A stretch of DNA of 64,000 bases from Mimachlamys varia. Lineage: Eukaryota; Mollusca; Bivalvia; Pectinida; Pectinidae. The stretch spans positions 8,387,432-8,451,431 of the forward strand of contig OX392540.1 of assembly GCA_947623455.1 (NCBI GenBank), given 5' to 3'. The notes beneath the pieces were generated by a model. That model saw only the letters and a program-made list of their open reading frames with translations, did not search any database and was not told the origin of the DNA. The translations under genes were made by a program, and so were the position numbers. Of this stretch, positions 1 to 12,202 are shown one piece after another (positions within the stretch are counted from its first letter, which is position 1; each line of letters opens with the position of its first letter).

Positions 1-1253
1 TTATGACGCTTAAGTCATAATAAGGTTAACAAACAACTCAAGCTTAATATAATGAAAACTGTTTGCAAATTGTAGAATTGAATAACCATATCCTGTAAGA
101 ATTAATACAGGAAATTGCTATACTTCTTTACTCGGAAAATACAAACAAATTTTGGATCTTGGTCCTGGCTCGTTGAATCTTAAAAGTATACAATAAAAAG
201 GGAAAATATATGACTATGGATACTTGATTTATTAATGTACTACCTATGCATACATGTATGGCACAGTCCAGAGTTTATGATGGCATGTACATGTAAGTAG
301 TACTTTCACAATATATACAAAAACAATACATGTTTTTTTTAATACAGATAATCAAGTCTGAACACAACTAATGGGTATAACAGTGTAACATATATGTATA
401 CATATAAAGATTGTTCATGAGGACTTACATAATTAAAATAAAAAGCTATCCAACATGAAAGACATGTATGATATCCCCTCCTATATAAAATCCAATTAAG
501 GACCCAGTGTGGCAATGAAGTAAAGGAAGATACAGTTTTTGATAAACTAACATTAAACTGTTGTTGTTCTATGATTTATTTTTTCATATTTGTTCGTGTT
601 GCTTTGTGGTTTTTCTTCTTTTTTTTTTCAGTGATCATACAGCAACTTCATCAGAGAGAAGAGATAGGTTAATCTACTATTGAATCAGGTATATAAAAGG
701 TGAAAAAATATTTGTCTAGCAGGTATGTTCAGGAGCTGAAATAGACATAAAATTTAGGAAGTGATTGCATATATGGATGAGAATTTAAAGCTAACCTGTG
801 ATGTTGCTGAAAAGTATATCAACAAAAATATTGTAACCGTTTGTCTGGCAACACAGTGGATAAGCTACTGCTTTTAATGAAAAATTAATAATATACTGGT
901 AATTAAAAAGTTCAGATTTCAACTTCGCATTCCAGAAACTTATTGTAAAAAAAATTATTACTACAATGTCTATTTTTTTTGTAAAGTATGTAACTATCAA
1001 AAGTAAATGTGGTAGCAAATCTGAATTAAGTGAAAATAATGCAAAGCAAATTGTTTTCTGTTGGGGAAATGCAAAGATTATGCGCATTCTTCAAGATAAT
1101 TGTACATATCAACACTTAATTCTAACCGGAAGCATGAGTTGGCATTTTATAGGATGATGAAAAATTATTTACATATATGTAAAAGTATTTCTATTTGACA
1201 TATGGGACTTATTGACAGATAAATAGTGTGATAGCAGACTGATACTATTTCAG
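1..1253. other. No gene recognised; 5' flank or intron of the transposase gene
   Basis: No convincing coding exon is seen on either strand. The missing N-terminal part of the THAP zinc finger of the downstream transposase should lie here or before the window, but no C-x2-4-C ... C-x2-H coding pattern was found. A polypyrimidine tract ending in AG near 613-631 could be a splice acceptor, without a recognisable exon behind it. Confidence 0.5.
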
Positions 1254-2425
1254 GAGAACGTGGCCGTCTTAAGGATGGAGTTGTACCTTCAGTGTTCCCT
1301 TTTACGCCTACATCTGTAGCAAGTCCAAGGGAAAAGCGCCAACAAAAGAGGGTTGAGCACAGCAATTCCCCTGGTAACGACACTATTTTGGACAGTTTCA
1401 TGGGTGATGTACAGCAGGAGGTGGAACTGCCACCTGGAAATATTGATGACATCATTGAAATTCCTGGTGACGACACTGTTACAGAAACATTTGCTAGCAC
1501 AGGGGCTCAATGCAACATAATTGGTGATTGTCGCATTCAGAACTACTCTAACAATCCAAAAGGTGTCCAGTATTGGACTGGTTTTGCTAACTATCATCAT
1601 TTCATGTTTGTCTTTAATTGCCTTGGTCCTGCTGCTAGAGATCTAAATTACAAATGTACATCCCTCTCAGCAGAAGATCAGTTCTTTTTGACAATGATCA
1701 AACTACGTCAAGGCTCTGATGATTTTGAGCTTTCTGAGAAGTTCAGTGTTAGTGAGACAACCGTTTCCAAAGTAGTTATCACTTGGATCAACTTTTTGTA
1801 CTTTCAACTAAAAGAGCTACCTATATGGCCTACTAGGGATACTGTTACAGAACACATGCCCATAGATTTTGGGAAAAAATTCAAAAGTACTAGAGTTATC
1901 CTTGATGCTACAGAGGTTCCTATCCAGAAACCTTCCCATGTACAGGCCCAGAGTTTGTCTTGGTCCAGTTACAAACATAGAAACACTGTCAAAACTATGA
2001 TTGGCTGTACACCTCGTGGTGCAGTTTCCTATGTAAGTCAATCATATGGGGGTTCAGCAAGTGATCGTCAGATAATAGAAAACTCTGAACTGTTGGATCC
2101 ACAGAGAAACTTGTTTGAAAGGGGTGACAGTATTATGGCCGATAGGGGAATTATGGTACAGGATTTGTTTGCTACTCATGATGTTCATGTTAACACCCCA
2201 TCAATGTTGAAGGGGAAAACACAGTTAGAACCAGAGGAAGTGGTAAGAGATAGAAGAATTGCTTCTAAAAGAATTCACATTGAAAGAATTATTGGACTTG
2301 CTAAACGATACAAAATTATAGGAACACCACTGCCAGCTAGCAAACTGAAACTTGCATCAAGAATTATATATATTTGTTTTTCACTTCTAAATTTCAGATC
2401 ACCCTTGGTAGATAAATATGCATAG
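1254..2425 (+). CDS. THAP/DDE (DDE_Tnp_4-type) transposase, 3'-terminal exon
   Basis: This is the last exon of a cut-and-paste transposase. An acceptor (CAG at 1251-1253) opens an exon that reads ERGRLKDGVVPSVFPF, matching the C-terminal AVPTIF signature of a THAP zinc finger, so the DNA-binding domain starts in an upstream exon not found here. About 389 residues follow to a TAG. The DDE triad is intact: Asp in LDATEVPIQKP (codon 1904-1906), Asp in MADRG (2141-2143) and Glu in RIHIERIIG (2282-2284), with the YKHRNTVK and YGGSASD motifs of the HARBI1/DDE_4 superfamily. The frame has no stop or shift, which argues for a young copy. A YqaJ nuclease gene lies convergently 600 bp away, the pairing I recall for ISL2EU elements. 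No terminal inverted repeats were found, so the element's ends are undefined. Confidence 0.88.
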
Positions 2426-2659
2426 CTATAGCTGATACATGTTCAGAAATCCCTATGCCCACCATTTATCCGATTTAAATAGGCAATAGATTAAGACAAG
2501 CCAGTTGGCATTAAATACAATGAGGAGATATTTATTAAACTTACATGAGCTAAGACAGCATCCCATACACAGAAATATTATATTATTTTTAGACTCTAGA
2601 AGATCTTATCAACAATCATGATACATTATATAATCTTCATTATGATGAGATATATCTAA

Positions 2660-2665
2660 TTTATT
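2660..2665 (-). terminator. Candidate polyadenylation signal of the YqaJ gene
   Basis: TTTATT on + reads AATAAA on -, 355 bp after the stop codon of the YqaJ gene and about 235 bp from the convergent transposase stop. It is the nearest clear hexamer noticed, so the two 3' UTRs may come close together or overlap. This is inference from position only. Confidence 0.35.
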
Positions 2666-3020
2666 TAAAGTTGTCACTATACTATTTCACTTTAAAATAT
2701 CTCATAGTTTGGCAATGTCGCTTTGGGAATTATATTTGTAAATGCATGCTTTTGCTTGCCCGAACAGATACCTGGTACTCCTAGTTTTTGTAGAAAATCT
2801 TCATTGTTTTGGAATTTCAGAAACATTTTGGGACTTGATCGATTGACATGTACAGTATGAAACAGTGAGGTAACAATATTTCTAAAAGTGTAATATAGTA
2901 CATATTTTTAAGTATCCAGATGCATACTTTAATCAAGGAAATATATATGTAGTCTTGATATTGAGCTATGTGTCTGATATAATTATCACATTTCTGAAAT
3001 TGTCAGTTTTCTTTTACATA

Positions 3021-6000
3021 TTACATATGGGATGCAATGTAAGACCTGAAGTGCTTCACATAAAATAGGTGTAGTTTGGGTAATAGACTGAATTTACAGT
3101 ACTCTGCATCATATGCTATCTTCTGTACAAACATGTCTACAAAAGTAAAAACAACAAAATAGCAGTACTTCCTTTTAGAAAGCAGCATCTGTCCTTGAAT
3201 TTGGTCATAATACTTGGAATGCATGTTTAAACAAATATGTTTGTTTTCATCATATTGAAGGAATGGAAACATCTTCCCTGGCAAGATAGGTGATGTGCGA
3301 CCTGCATATGGACACTTAATTTCCAGGATGCCATTTTCATCTATAATTCCATCTGGTGAAGCACCAAGATATGGGTATTGTGGGTCCACAAAAAGTCCTG
3401 CCCTTTCCACCTTTAACATCATGGTGTTTTCAAACTTCATAACTGCCTTCTTTTCATAGTTTTTACCATGTTCCGTTGCTTTCGTATGAAGAACTCTAGA
3501 TGAGAGAAGACTCTCGCACAGTTTATCCATATTCCTTCTACATGTTGCATGTGTTATATCTCCAAACCTAGACGCGGTCACTCTCCACTTTCTCTCTTCC
3601 ACCCATTTCTTGCATTTAGCTTGACACTTAGTCCTCGTCTCCAGATCTAAAACATCTTCTTCAGTAACCTGCAATAGCAAATACATATACCCAGTGAATA
3701 TATAGTGTTTTAACTATATATATATGAATATAAAATCTAGAAGTTTGATGGGCCTGTATCGCTCACATGTAATTCTCATTTCTGTTAACTACAAAGTGGG
3801 TCATAATCATTAAAACAGACTTTAATGATATCATTCCCCTGTACCTCATGATCTTTGTCAGAAGGTGTTATGACATGATGACAATGTTAGAAATTTTTGC
3901 TCTTGAAAGTAGATCACGATTAACTTACAAACATAATTCCAGCATGCTACTGGCCAAATAGTATGCCAGATGCTGCATGTGTCTATACCTTTTTCTTTAC
4001 TGTATGAAATCTCGGTCATTTTGAAATAATAGATGATTTTGAGAGATTTGGTAGCATTAAATTTGTTTCCGATGTCATGATCAGCAGTTATCAAAACTAT
4101 ATATATAAGCTAATAAGTACATTTGATTAATTGAATTGTAGTGAATATAGGACTGCTTTGATAGCGTCATTGGACACTAACTTGAAGCATATAATGTGCA
4201 TGCTAAATTTGATGTATACATTTTCTCAAACCAAAACAGTAGTTGATACATACCTTTGTTGCTTTGTCTACTAAATACTCTGTGAAGGGAAGTGGTAGAT
4301 AGTCATGATCCAAAGCTGCTGCCTGCCATACAAAGCAAATTTTGGGGATAATTATAGTAATTCATTGATTTTAATGGTACAATGAAGTCAAATTTCCCAT
4401 GAAGAGGCCCAGAGGGTCTGTAACTCTCAACTGGTATTTTAAAGTTATAAAAGTTAACTCCCTTTTCTGAACAAGCCAACAAATTGTATAGTTTATTGCT
4501 ATATCATCCATATCAAATGATTGGATTTTTATATGAAATTATGCCATTTCAATGTTTTGTTTTAAAGGTAAATGACTTCATCTGAGGCTAACACAGTTCT
4601 TCTAATACACAGTGAAATATCCCAGATATTTAACTTTTTATTTATATGGTATTTGCCCAAATTAATACCTGTATATCAGCAGATGGGTGAAGAAATCTCA
4701 TAGCCATGTCCTGTGAATGTTGAGCACAGTGATTTACCATCATATTCCTCACAAAGTCGGGGTAGCCATCATTATTGCGATATTTGTGGGGACGAGGATC
4801 TTCCAGAAGATCTTCATTAAATTTACGCTTAGTTGGCATCTCTTCCACAGGAATGGGTTTACCTATGCATTATATATGATTGTCATTCATTGTAAATGTT
4901 GTTTGATCACATACATTTCTAATCAATAAATCATTGAGCTTAGAAAATGAGATGTCCTAAAAAATTCTTGGGCATAGAAAATTATGGTCTGTATAGGCAT
5001 ATTGATAAATTGAATTCTGTATTTCTTTTTTTTTTTTCAATTTCGAGAATGATTCATCATATTAATCTTTGTCACTGACCATTTTGTATTGTAAAGTTCA
5101 GACAGGGACAAAACTAGTAAATCCTTATTTCTTTTGGGTCATTTATCATTGTTGATGTATAAATGTTTGAATGTCATTATGAGATGCTTATTGATATTGG
5201 TCATTTATTCAATCAATACTATTACACTGTACTTCATGGTATAAAGGGATGTGGTTGCACACATTCACACATTCTTAATATCACTATGATTTATTAGTTA
5301 AGTTGTTGAGTCAATTAAAACAAAATTACACAGTAAAATGCAAATAAATACACTGTATACTATGAAACATTTTTTTATACTTCTAGATCTATGTATGTAC
5401 TTACCATAATAGATGGACTTTGGCTTGTGAAAGCTCTGCAGGTTTTCTGTACAGGATTTTTGTACTTGTAGGGTACCATTTGAAATAAAATTTCCAAGCA
5501 TAAGAAGCACTGAAGCTATGTGCTTGCATGTACCATGGGGTCCTTTGCCAGCTGGACATTCACATGCTGAATTAACAGGATCCCCACTCGTCTCCTCGAG
5601 GCTTATCTTATAGTTGTATGATACCTATATATGTGCACAAGTAAATATAAGGTTATTAGAGATAAAATTAAAATACATGTACATTTCCTCTACAAGTGAA
5701 TTTGTATACTTGACAAGAGCAAATTATGTTCATGGGGCTATAAACACAATGGGATCTGTGTTTTGAACTGCAATCTAGTTTGACAAATAAGCCATGATAT
5801 GTCCACATTTAAACTAGATAAAGATCTGTTAAATTTTACAATAAAAAAAAAGATGCATACATCTCCAATTTAGACAGATACAATTCATCTAATTTTGGTG
5901 AGTGGACCCAAATTCATCTTGTAATTTTTTACCTGATGATAATTTATTACAAATACATGTATACATATTTGAACTTTACTAAAATGATCATAGACATTTA

Positions 6001-7747
6001 TTGCTGCACATGATACCATAGCATAAAATAAGATTAAAAAACAAACTCCAAAAATATCATGGATTTACAAAAATACAGAAAATGCCATTAAAATCTTGTA
6101 TGAATAACTGGTCACTGGATCAATGGCTTAGAAAAACAAACATGCACTATAAATATTATTCCAATGAATGATGTTACTGATTTTCTAGAGTTAAGTACAT
6201 TATACATTGTCTTGATTTAATAAAATACATAATGATGTTCTTTGCATATATTAACCTTGTTCTTCATGGCAGCACCAACAATTCCAGTAAGGAATATATG
6301 TCCATTTTTTTTCAATAGGGAACATGCTAGGATTCTGTTTCCTGCCAACATGTCTCCTCCTTTCTGCAGGGCCTTCACGTCCGATGTGGCTTGTTTGTCT
6401 CCTGAAGATAAACAGATAAGAACAAATTTTGTTGTAATGCCAGTATTGGAATTATGAAGCAGAATACCGACTGGTATTATTTAAAAATATTTCATTATCA
6501 AAAAATACATTATGTACAATTACATAAAGATATATATAAAAAAGTTGATTAGACAACAGGCTAAGACTATACATGTCCTTTAACTGGCATTAAAAACTCA
6601 CTTTTTTTTGTAAATTTTAGGTACATTTCAGTTATAATACATTTCAATCATTTAATCTGAAGGGTAATAGCATGTGTACCTGCCAGTCTGTACAAAAAGT
6701 ACTCCTCTATCTGCAAGTGTGTTAGTTTGGGTAGGATGATCCGGTGATCTTGAACCAACTGCTGCAAGCCAACAACTGGCCAAAACACATCAATGGCATC
6801 AGGAATCTCCAGTGCAGAATGCCTAAAGTTCTTATTTCTTTCATAGGCCGTTAATCTAAAAATTAGGAAATACATATAATTTAGTGTATGCAGGGACATA
6901 TCTTATTACATATGTCCCTGGTGTATGTAATGAATTTGAAATGTTTTTCACAAATTAGGAATGATAAAAGGAATTATTTCTATATAAAGAAAAAGTACAC
7001 AATAAAAAAAAAACATTTGTCTGTACTGATTGGAAATTTTTTAGCATTCTTTGTGAAATTTAATTAGATTCTAGCTGTGTGAAAATGAATCCTAGAAACC
7101 AAATGTTCTGTAAACATGTCTTGTTTAACAAAATGAAGTGGATTTCATCTTTAATAACATATTACAATGCAAGAATAAGAAATAAATAAATTTAATTTCA
7201 ATTCTTCTTCTTTGTTCTTCTGTAATTAATACTAAACTACATTATTATGTATACTGCAGTAGATGTCTAGCAGTTAACTGTCCTCTGTTCTACTGTTTAC
7301 TGTGTGCCTCCAATGCTACAGTATTTAACTAAAATAGAGCAATAACATACTGTAATGTACTTCAGTCTTCACGATGTTATTCTCACGATATGTATATATA
7401 GACGTCACACTTCGCTCCTTGTGACAGCCAGAGATAATCATAAACACAGTGTATCCAATTCGATCGTATGGGATGATAAGATTATTTGATAGGAGCAAAG
7501 ACCATGTGAAAAACGATACCTAGTTCCTACTTTCACTTTCTCCCGATGACGGACGGTCTGATTTGTCAGCCGAAGGATGAGCGAAATGTAGTCGGAAAAA
7601 CAATAAATGGAGGTATTTGTTGAATAAAAAATATGCATTGTGTTACCTTTCAACTAAATCAGTCTTTCGACCATGGGTTGCAGCACTCCGTTTTCTCAAC
7701 TCCGTCTTCAGTTGTGGTACCGACCAATGCTGAAAGCAGCCCGCCAT
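3021..7747 (-). CDS. SAP-SWIM-YqaJ (lambda-exonuclease-like) nuclease, seven-exon gene
   Basis: Seven exons join without a single frame break: 7747-7647, 6855-6680, 6401-6256, 5624-5405, 4862-4669, 4322-4254 and 3668-3021. All introns are GT-AG. The total is 1554 nt, giving 517 residues. Exons 1-2 (residues about 8-40) read WSVPQLKTELRKRSAATHGR then KTDLVERL, a SAP DNA-binding helix pair. Exon 4 carries a SWIM zinc finger with C162-x-C164-x9-C174-x-H176. Exon 7 (residues 303-517) is a YqaJ/lambda-exonuclease domain with the catalytic series D408 (SPDG), E418 and K420 (EIKCPY), then DQIQGQ. The start is the ATG at 7747 because the SAP motif begins immediately after it. YqaJ proteins are PD-(D/E)XK exonucleases; eukaryotic ISL2EU transposons carry such a gene beside their transposase, as here. 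A domesticated host nuclease is the alternative. The exon joins are mine and untested by transcripts. Confidence 0.87.
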
Positions 7748-8365
7748 CTTAAAATCTGGCGTCGGTAGTTACCCCCTAGTACACATGCGCCCCCTGGTGA
7801 GTAGTGTCGCGGCGGAAACCATTATACCTTCGTGTTTAGCATGCCGACAACCTAAATACACACATGATAACACACAGGATTTACTCTGCTCTGTTTTTTG
7901 CCAAATAATAACACAATGCATGTCTAGTCGAAAATGAGCATTTATTTATCAAAATGCCAGTAATGAAATAACGACCAATAGATACATGTTGATGGTATGA
8001 AGGCAACAAAAGATTGGGGATCTTCAATAGAAAAACGCCATCTTGGCTCACAATATACATAGCATACATAATATGGTGGACATGAAGGGGTGGTGGAGGG
8101 AAAACGAGTTTTCATCAGCTCAGCATGAAATTCTTCCCGTGTTTACAATTTTTTTCTGTCAGTGTCACGTGACTCCTGAACGCAAAAACTGTACGTCCAA
8201 CCCGTAGCTGGGCTGACTACACTTCCGGTCAGCAAGCCCTTACCCGGGCCGGCTACATTCTGTATTTCCGGAATAAGCCATACTATATATTTTAACTATC
8301 AAAAACACAAAATAAAGCATTTACTAAACAGATTGTATAAATTACTTTATGCATGCATAAATACA
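7748..8365 (-). promoter_or_regulatory. Probable promoter/5' flank of the YqaJ gene
   Basis: The segment upstream of the 7747 start is locally GC-richer than its surroundings (7740-7820 and 8190-8275), as expected for a promoter. No TATA box was recognised. It contains the first 220-bp copy of a direct repeat (7821-8040). No coding sequence was seen. Confidence 0.3.
7821..8040. repeat. 220-bp direct repeat, copy 1
   Basis: This copy begins ATTATACCTTCGTGTTTAGC and ends GAAAAACGCCA. It matches 8366-8583 almost base for base, with a few substitutions and one small indel. The spacing is 545 bp between starts. It lies in the upstream flank of the YqaJ gene. Confidence 0.9.
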
Positions 8366-8583
8366 ATTATACCTTCGTGTTTAGCATGCCGACAACCTAA
8401 ATACACACATGATAACACACAGGATTTACTCTGCTCTGTTTTTTGCCAAATAATAACAATGCATGTCTAGTCGAAAATGAGCATTTATTTATTAAAATGC
8501 CAGTAATGATATAACGACCAATAGATACATGTTGATGGTATGAAGGCAACAAAAGATTGGGGATCTTCAATAGAAAAACGCCA
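8366..8583. repeat. 220-bp direct repeat, copy 2
   Basis: This is the second copy of the segment at 7821-8040, with the same start and end motifs. High identity implies a recent duplication or two copies of one mobile element. The stretch between the copies contains a short GC-rich part and no gene. Confidence 0.9.
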
Positions 8584-8774
8584 CAAACTTGGACAGAAAT
8601 GCAAATGAATGTTTCAGCAAATGTTGTTACAGTCCTATAACATACATTGCTATTGATGACAAAGTTAATAAAGCCTGGTAAGTATTGCCGCCCTTCTTTG
8701 TGAAAATTATCAGCGTCATATATGTTGGACAATTTATTTTGACGGGAGATCAATCAAACTTGAGATAGTTTTTC

Positions 8775-9260
8775 ACTATGACATAAGTTGTGTTTTCCTC
8801 AAAGTCAGTTTCATTCGACTATATTTGTAACTTCCCCCTTTTAGATTTCACTATCTAAATCTTGTCCCACAGTTTTAACTGATCACTTTCAAACTTTGTG
8901 CTTTTATTCACCATTACATGAAGTTGGGTTTTCTTGAACATCTATATGGTTCTACTATATTTGAAAGTTTTTATTCTTTCTAATTACATATTTTGCAATC
9001 TAAATCTTATTTTGAGATATCCTCCCAGTTTTCAACTGATCTCTTTAATATTCACCATGACATGAGATTGTTTTTTCCTGAACATTGATGGATTCTTCTT
9101 TATTTGGAAGAGTTATTGCCCCTTGCATATTTCACAATCTAAATTTTGTCCCAGTTCCAAACTGATCTCTTTCAAACTTTGTACATCCAATGACAAACAA
9201 TTGTAAAGTTGTGATACCTTTCACATCAGTTTTCTATATTTTTCCTCACTAAATCGTGTA
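8775..9260. repeat. Degenerate tandem repeat, units of about 170 bp
   Basis: About three diverged units each contain a CAGTTTTNAACTGATC-like core, a CTTTCAAACTTTGT motif, a CATGA(A/G) motif and a TTCTTGAAC/TTCCTGAAC motif. The same monomer, much better preserved, forms the tandem array at 55.25-59.9 kb, so this is an old copy of that satellite family. Confidence 0.6.
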
Positions 9261-10181
9261 GTTTGTTCTAAATATTGCATCAATAGATCATCATAAACAA
9301 GAGGCCCAGAGGGCCTGTATCACTCATCTGGCTTTGAGTAAATGCAACAAAAAGTTATGTGTACATGTGTAAGTTAAGTAACATAAGATTTTCCAGTGTA
9401 GGATCTGCCGCAATATTGCCTTTAATGAACTATTAGCTTTCTGATTCAAAAGAGCATTTAGAGAAAATTTATTTGAAATTGGTTCATATTAAATATAATG
9501 CCCAGCAATTGCAGTGTTTTGTGTTTGGAAGTCTGCAAGGGGTGTGGCAGTCGCTATGATCAAATCTGAAATAATGTTTGTGATCGTCTCTTTACACCAA
9601 GCAATTGTATATATAAGTTTTGGGATGGGGATCTCAACCGTTTAAGTGTTATGAATCAGGAGTCAAGACTGCAAGGGCATGGCAAACCCTGGGGTCAAAT
9701 CTCTTCATGATTGTGATTATCTCTTAATGCCAAGCAATTGTATACCATAGTTTTGGGGTAGGGATCTCAACCGTTTGAAAGTTATGACTGAAGAGTTAAG
9801 TCTGCAAGGTCGTGGCAGACCCTGGGGTCAAATCTAAGATCATATTTGTGATCGTCTCTTTATGCTCAGCCATTGTATATATAATGTTGGGGTGGGGATC
9901 TCAATTATTTAAAAGTTATTACTCAGGAGGTAAGCCTGCAAGGACGTGGCAGATCCTGGAGTCAAATCTACAATCATATTTATAATCGTATCTCTATGCT
10001 CATTAATTGCATATAAAGTTATGGGGTGGGGATATCAATCGCTTTAAAGTTATGACTCAAGAGTTAAGTCTGCAAGGGAGAGGCAGACTCTTGGGTCAAA
10101 TCTACAATTATACATGTGATTGTTTCTTTATGCTCATCAATTGTATATATATAGTTATGGGGTGGGGATCTAAACCGTTCG

Positions 10182-10402
10182 AAATGATGTAAATCACACA
10201 TGTGCTGCACCTTTTAAATTTAGTAATAGATACAGCATGCCGATAAAATGAATTAAACTGCACTATACAGCTGTTTCGTCCTCCTAGGACTCTTCAGTGA
10301 TGCTAGGGGCCAAAAGTTGGGAATCCAAAATATTTAAACTAATGTAAAGGCAGAAGGGTCAGGTGCCTAAAACCCCTTTCATCATGAGTTTAGAAGTAAT
10401 TT
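10182..10402 (-). mobile_element. Hammerhead-ribozyme element inserted in a tandem array
   Basis: The insertion interrupts one unit of the surrounding array, so its limits can be inferred: array sequence stops near CGTTCGAAA and resumes at ATGACTCGAGGG. The insert is homologous to copies at 14.1, 17.0-17.4 and 31.5-31.8 kb. It is truncated relative to the 17-kb copy and encodes no protein. Confidence 0.7.
10260..10303 (-). ncRNA. Type I hammerhead ribozyme (partly degraded stem I)
   Basis: On the minus strand the core CUGAAGA, stem II GUCC/GGAC with loop UAGGA, GAAA and then CAGCUGU-A are all present. Stem I pairs GCAUCA with UAGUGC, which contains a mismatch, so activity may be reduced. The stem III sequence is self-complementary with no loop, so cleavage would need a dimer. 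Confidence 0.75.
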
Positions 10403-10830
10403 ATGACTCGAGGGTTAAGTCTGCAAGGGAGTTGCAGACCCTGGGGTCAAATCTACAATCATATTTGTGATCGTTTCTTTATGCTCAACAATTGTATATA
10501 TATAGTTATGGGGCGGAGATGTCAACAGTTTGAAAGTTATGACTCAAGTGTTAAGCCTGCAAGGGCGTGGCAGACCCTGGGGTCAAATCTAAAATAATAT
10601 TTTTGATCGTCTTTTTATGCTGAGCCATTGTATATATTGGTTTGGGGTGGGGATCTCAATCATTTTATAGTTATTACTCAGGAGGTAAGCCTGCAAGCGA
10701 GTGGCAGACCCTGGAATCAAATCTACAATCATATTTGTGATCGTTTCTTTATGCTCAGCAATTGTATATATATCGTTTTGGGGTGGGGATCTCAACCGTT
10801 TGAAAGTTATGGGGACATTTGCGATTAATC

Positions 10831-12202
10831 GATTGATGGTAAGAGTAAGTAAGTGAAGACCTAAACGTAATATCTGGTAGACTTAAGCTTTCTTAAATAA
10901 GTTTCTAAAACCATTAACAACACACCGCGTGTCCATATGAAGTATTCTGTTCGTTTTGTCACCTAAAGCCCTTATAAAAAATTACCTGGGGGCGCCTTTG
11001 GCGCCCGAGATGTACACAATGTATCATATAGGCCTAATGCATTATGGTTACTGAACTATGTGCGCTCGCTTTTAGGCAGTGCCTATTTCTTATTAGTTTA
11101 AATAAAGATCGAGGTAAGAAGCTGATGTGGGAGAGTTTATTGTGTCCTTACTCTAAAGTCCAATAAGGTATATACGATCTACAAGGTCAGCAAACGTCTT
11201 GTTGTTTATAGACAACACAACGTCGATATTCCTGAAAGTTAAATGGAAAGATTTGGCAAGGTTTTTGTTACCCATAATGATAAGCCCCCCGGCAAATTCA
11301 GCAAAACTTGGGACATAATTATAAATAACAATCAGGCATACCAATGAGCACATTCACAAACGCCCATCTGCATACCATACAATGATGTAGACTTCTCAAT
11401 AAGACCAATTTGCGACCATAAAACTTGTGCGTAGTCTCCATCAACAAGGGATTTAGATAGCCAAAGATACCATAACACATGGAATATCAAGGAAAAAATA
11501 TTAAAACACCTGGTTCGCTTCTGTTACCAAACGACATAAACTCATTAATAAATTAAATATTTTGGATACTTGTCTTTGTTTTACATTTTTCCAATATATT
11601 TGTCGACTTTTCCTGGTGGTCCGGCTCAGTATAGTCGGAGTTTATAGAAAAATTGCCTGATTTGGTATCGAGTTCATGTCTGACTAACTGGCCAATTTTA
11701 ATATCAATCGGCTCATATGTATAGGATTTTCGCCCTTTACCCGTAGGACGTTATTATTATTTTTCCGGACTTCGCAAGCAGCGTTTCCTTTATTAGGGTG
11801 TGAAAATAGCTTCCGCCCAAGATGAAAACTATAATCGGCAATGTGACATGTTCTATTGTTTATCAACAGCCTGATAGCCTAATAGGTATGTTATGACCGT
11901 TTTACTACCCGTTTCATTTTGTGTTTAAAGTGAATACTTTAATCGTTGATAATGTACAGGTCTGTCATTTGTCAATATATTGTATGACTGTGGTCATTGT
12001 TATACGCACATGGAATACACCAGCATATCTTGACAAATAGAACTGGTTCTTATTTAATATCACTATAAATTATTGATTCAATTCTGGCTTATATATCTTG
12101 ATATTAATATTATTAATTGATAAGACTTTATATTTGTATTTCAATAGATAGTTGCCCAAGCCTCTCCTGTTGCCAATTTCCTTTGTATCAAAAATACATA
12201 TA
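10831..12202. other. No gene recognised
   Basis: AT-rich sequence with short spurious open frames only. A small hairpin, GGGCGCCTTTGGCGCCC, lies at about 10,989-11,005. The segment near 11,370-11,450 is a diverged copy of the dispersed repeat seen at 16.2 and 21.4 kb (shared motif GCGACCATAAAACTTG). Confidence 0.5.

Larger units (their letters stand above)
9298..10830 (+). mobile_element. Repeat element with GGCCC...GGGCC head hairpin and tandem units of about 130 bp
   Basis: The head, AAGAGGCCCAGAGGGCCTGT at about 9299, can form a hairpin. From about 9580 follow eight or so degenerate units with shared motifs: GATCGT(C/T)TCTTTA, CAATTGTATATATA, GGGGTGGGGATCTCAA and CTGCAAGG..GTGGCAGACCC. 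The same family occurs inverted at 18,420-18,930. No protein is encoded. A non-autonomous rolling-circle (Helitron-like) element is possible because of the terminal hairpin, but this is not proven. A hammerhead element interrupts the array at about 10,182-10,402. Confidence 0.6.

Noticed and set aside
1..20. A short palindrome (TTATGAC...GTCATAA) as a transposon end
   Set aside because: No matching sequence was found near 7.7-8.6 kb, so it cannot be tied to the ISL2EU element.
966..1157. A 63-codon frame as the missing THAP exon
   Set aside because: Its cysteines and tryptophans do not follow the THAP pattern, and it does not lead to a donor in the right phase that I could identify.
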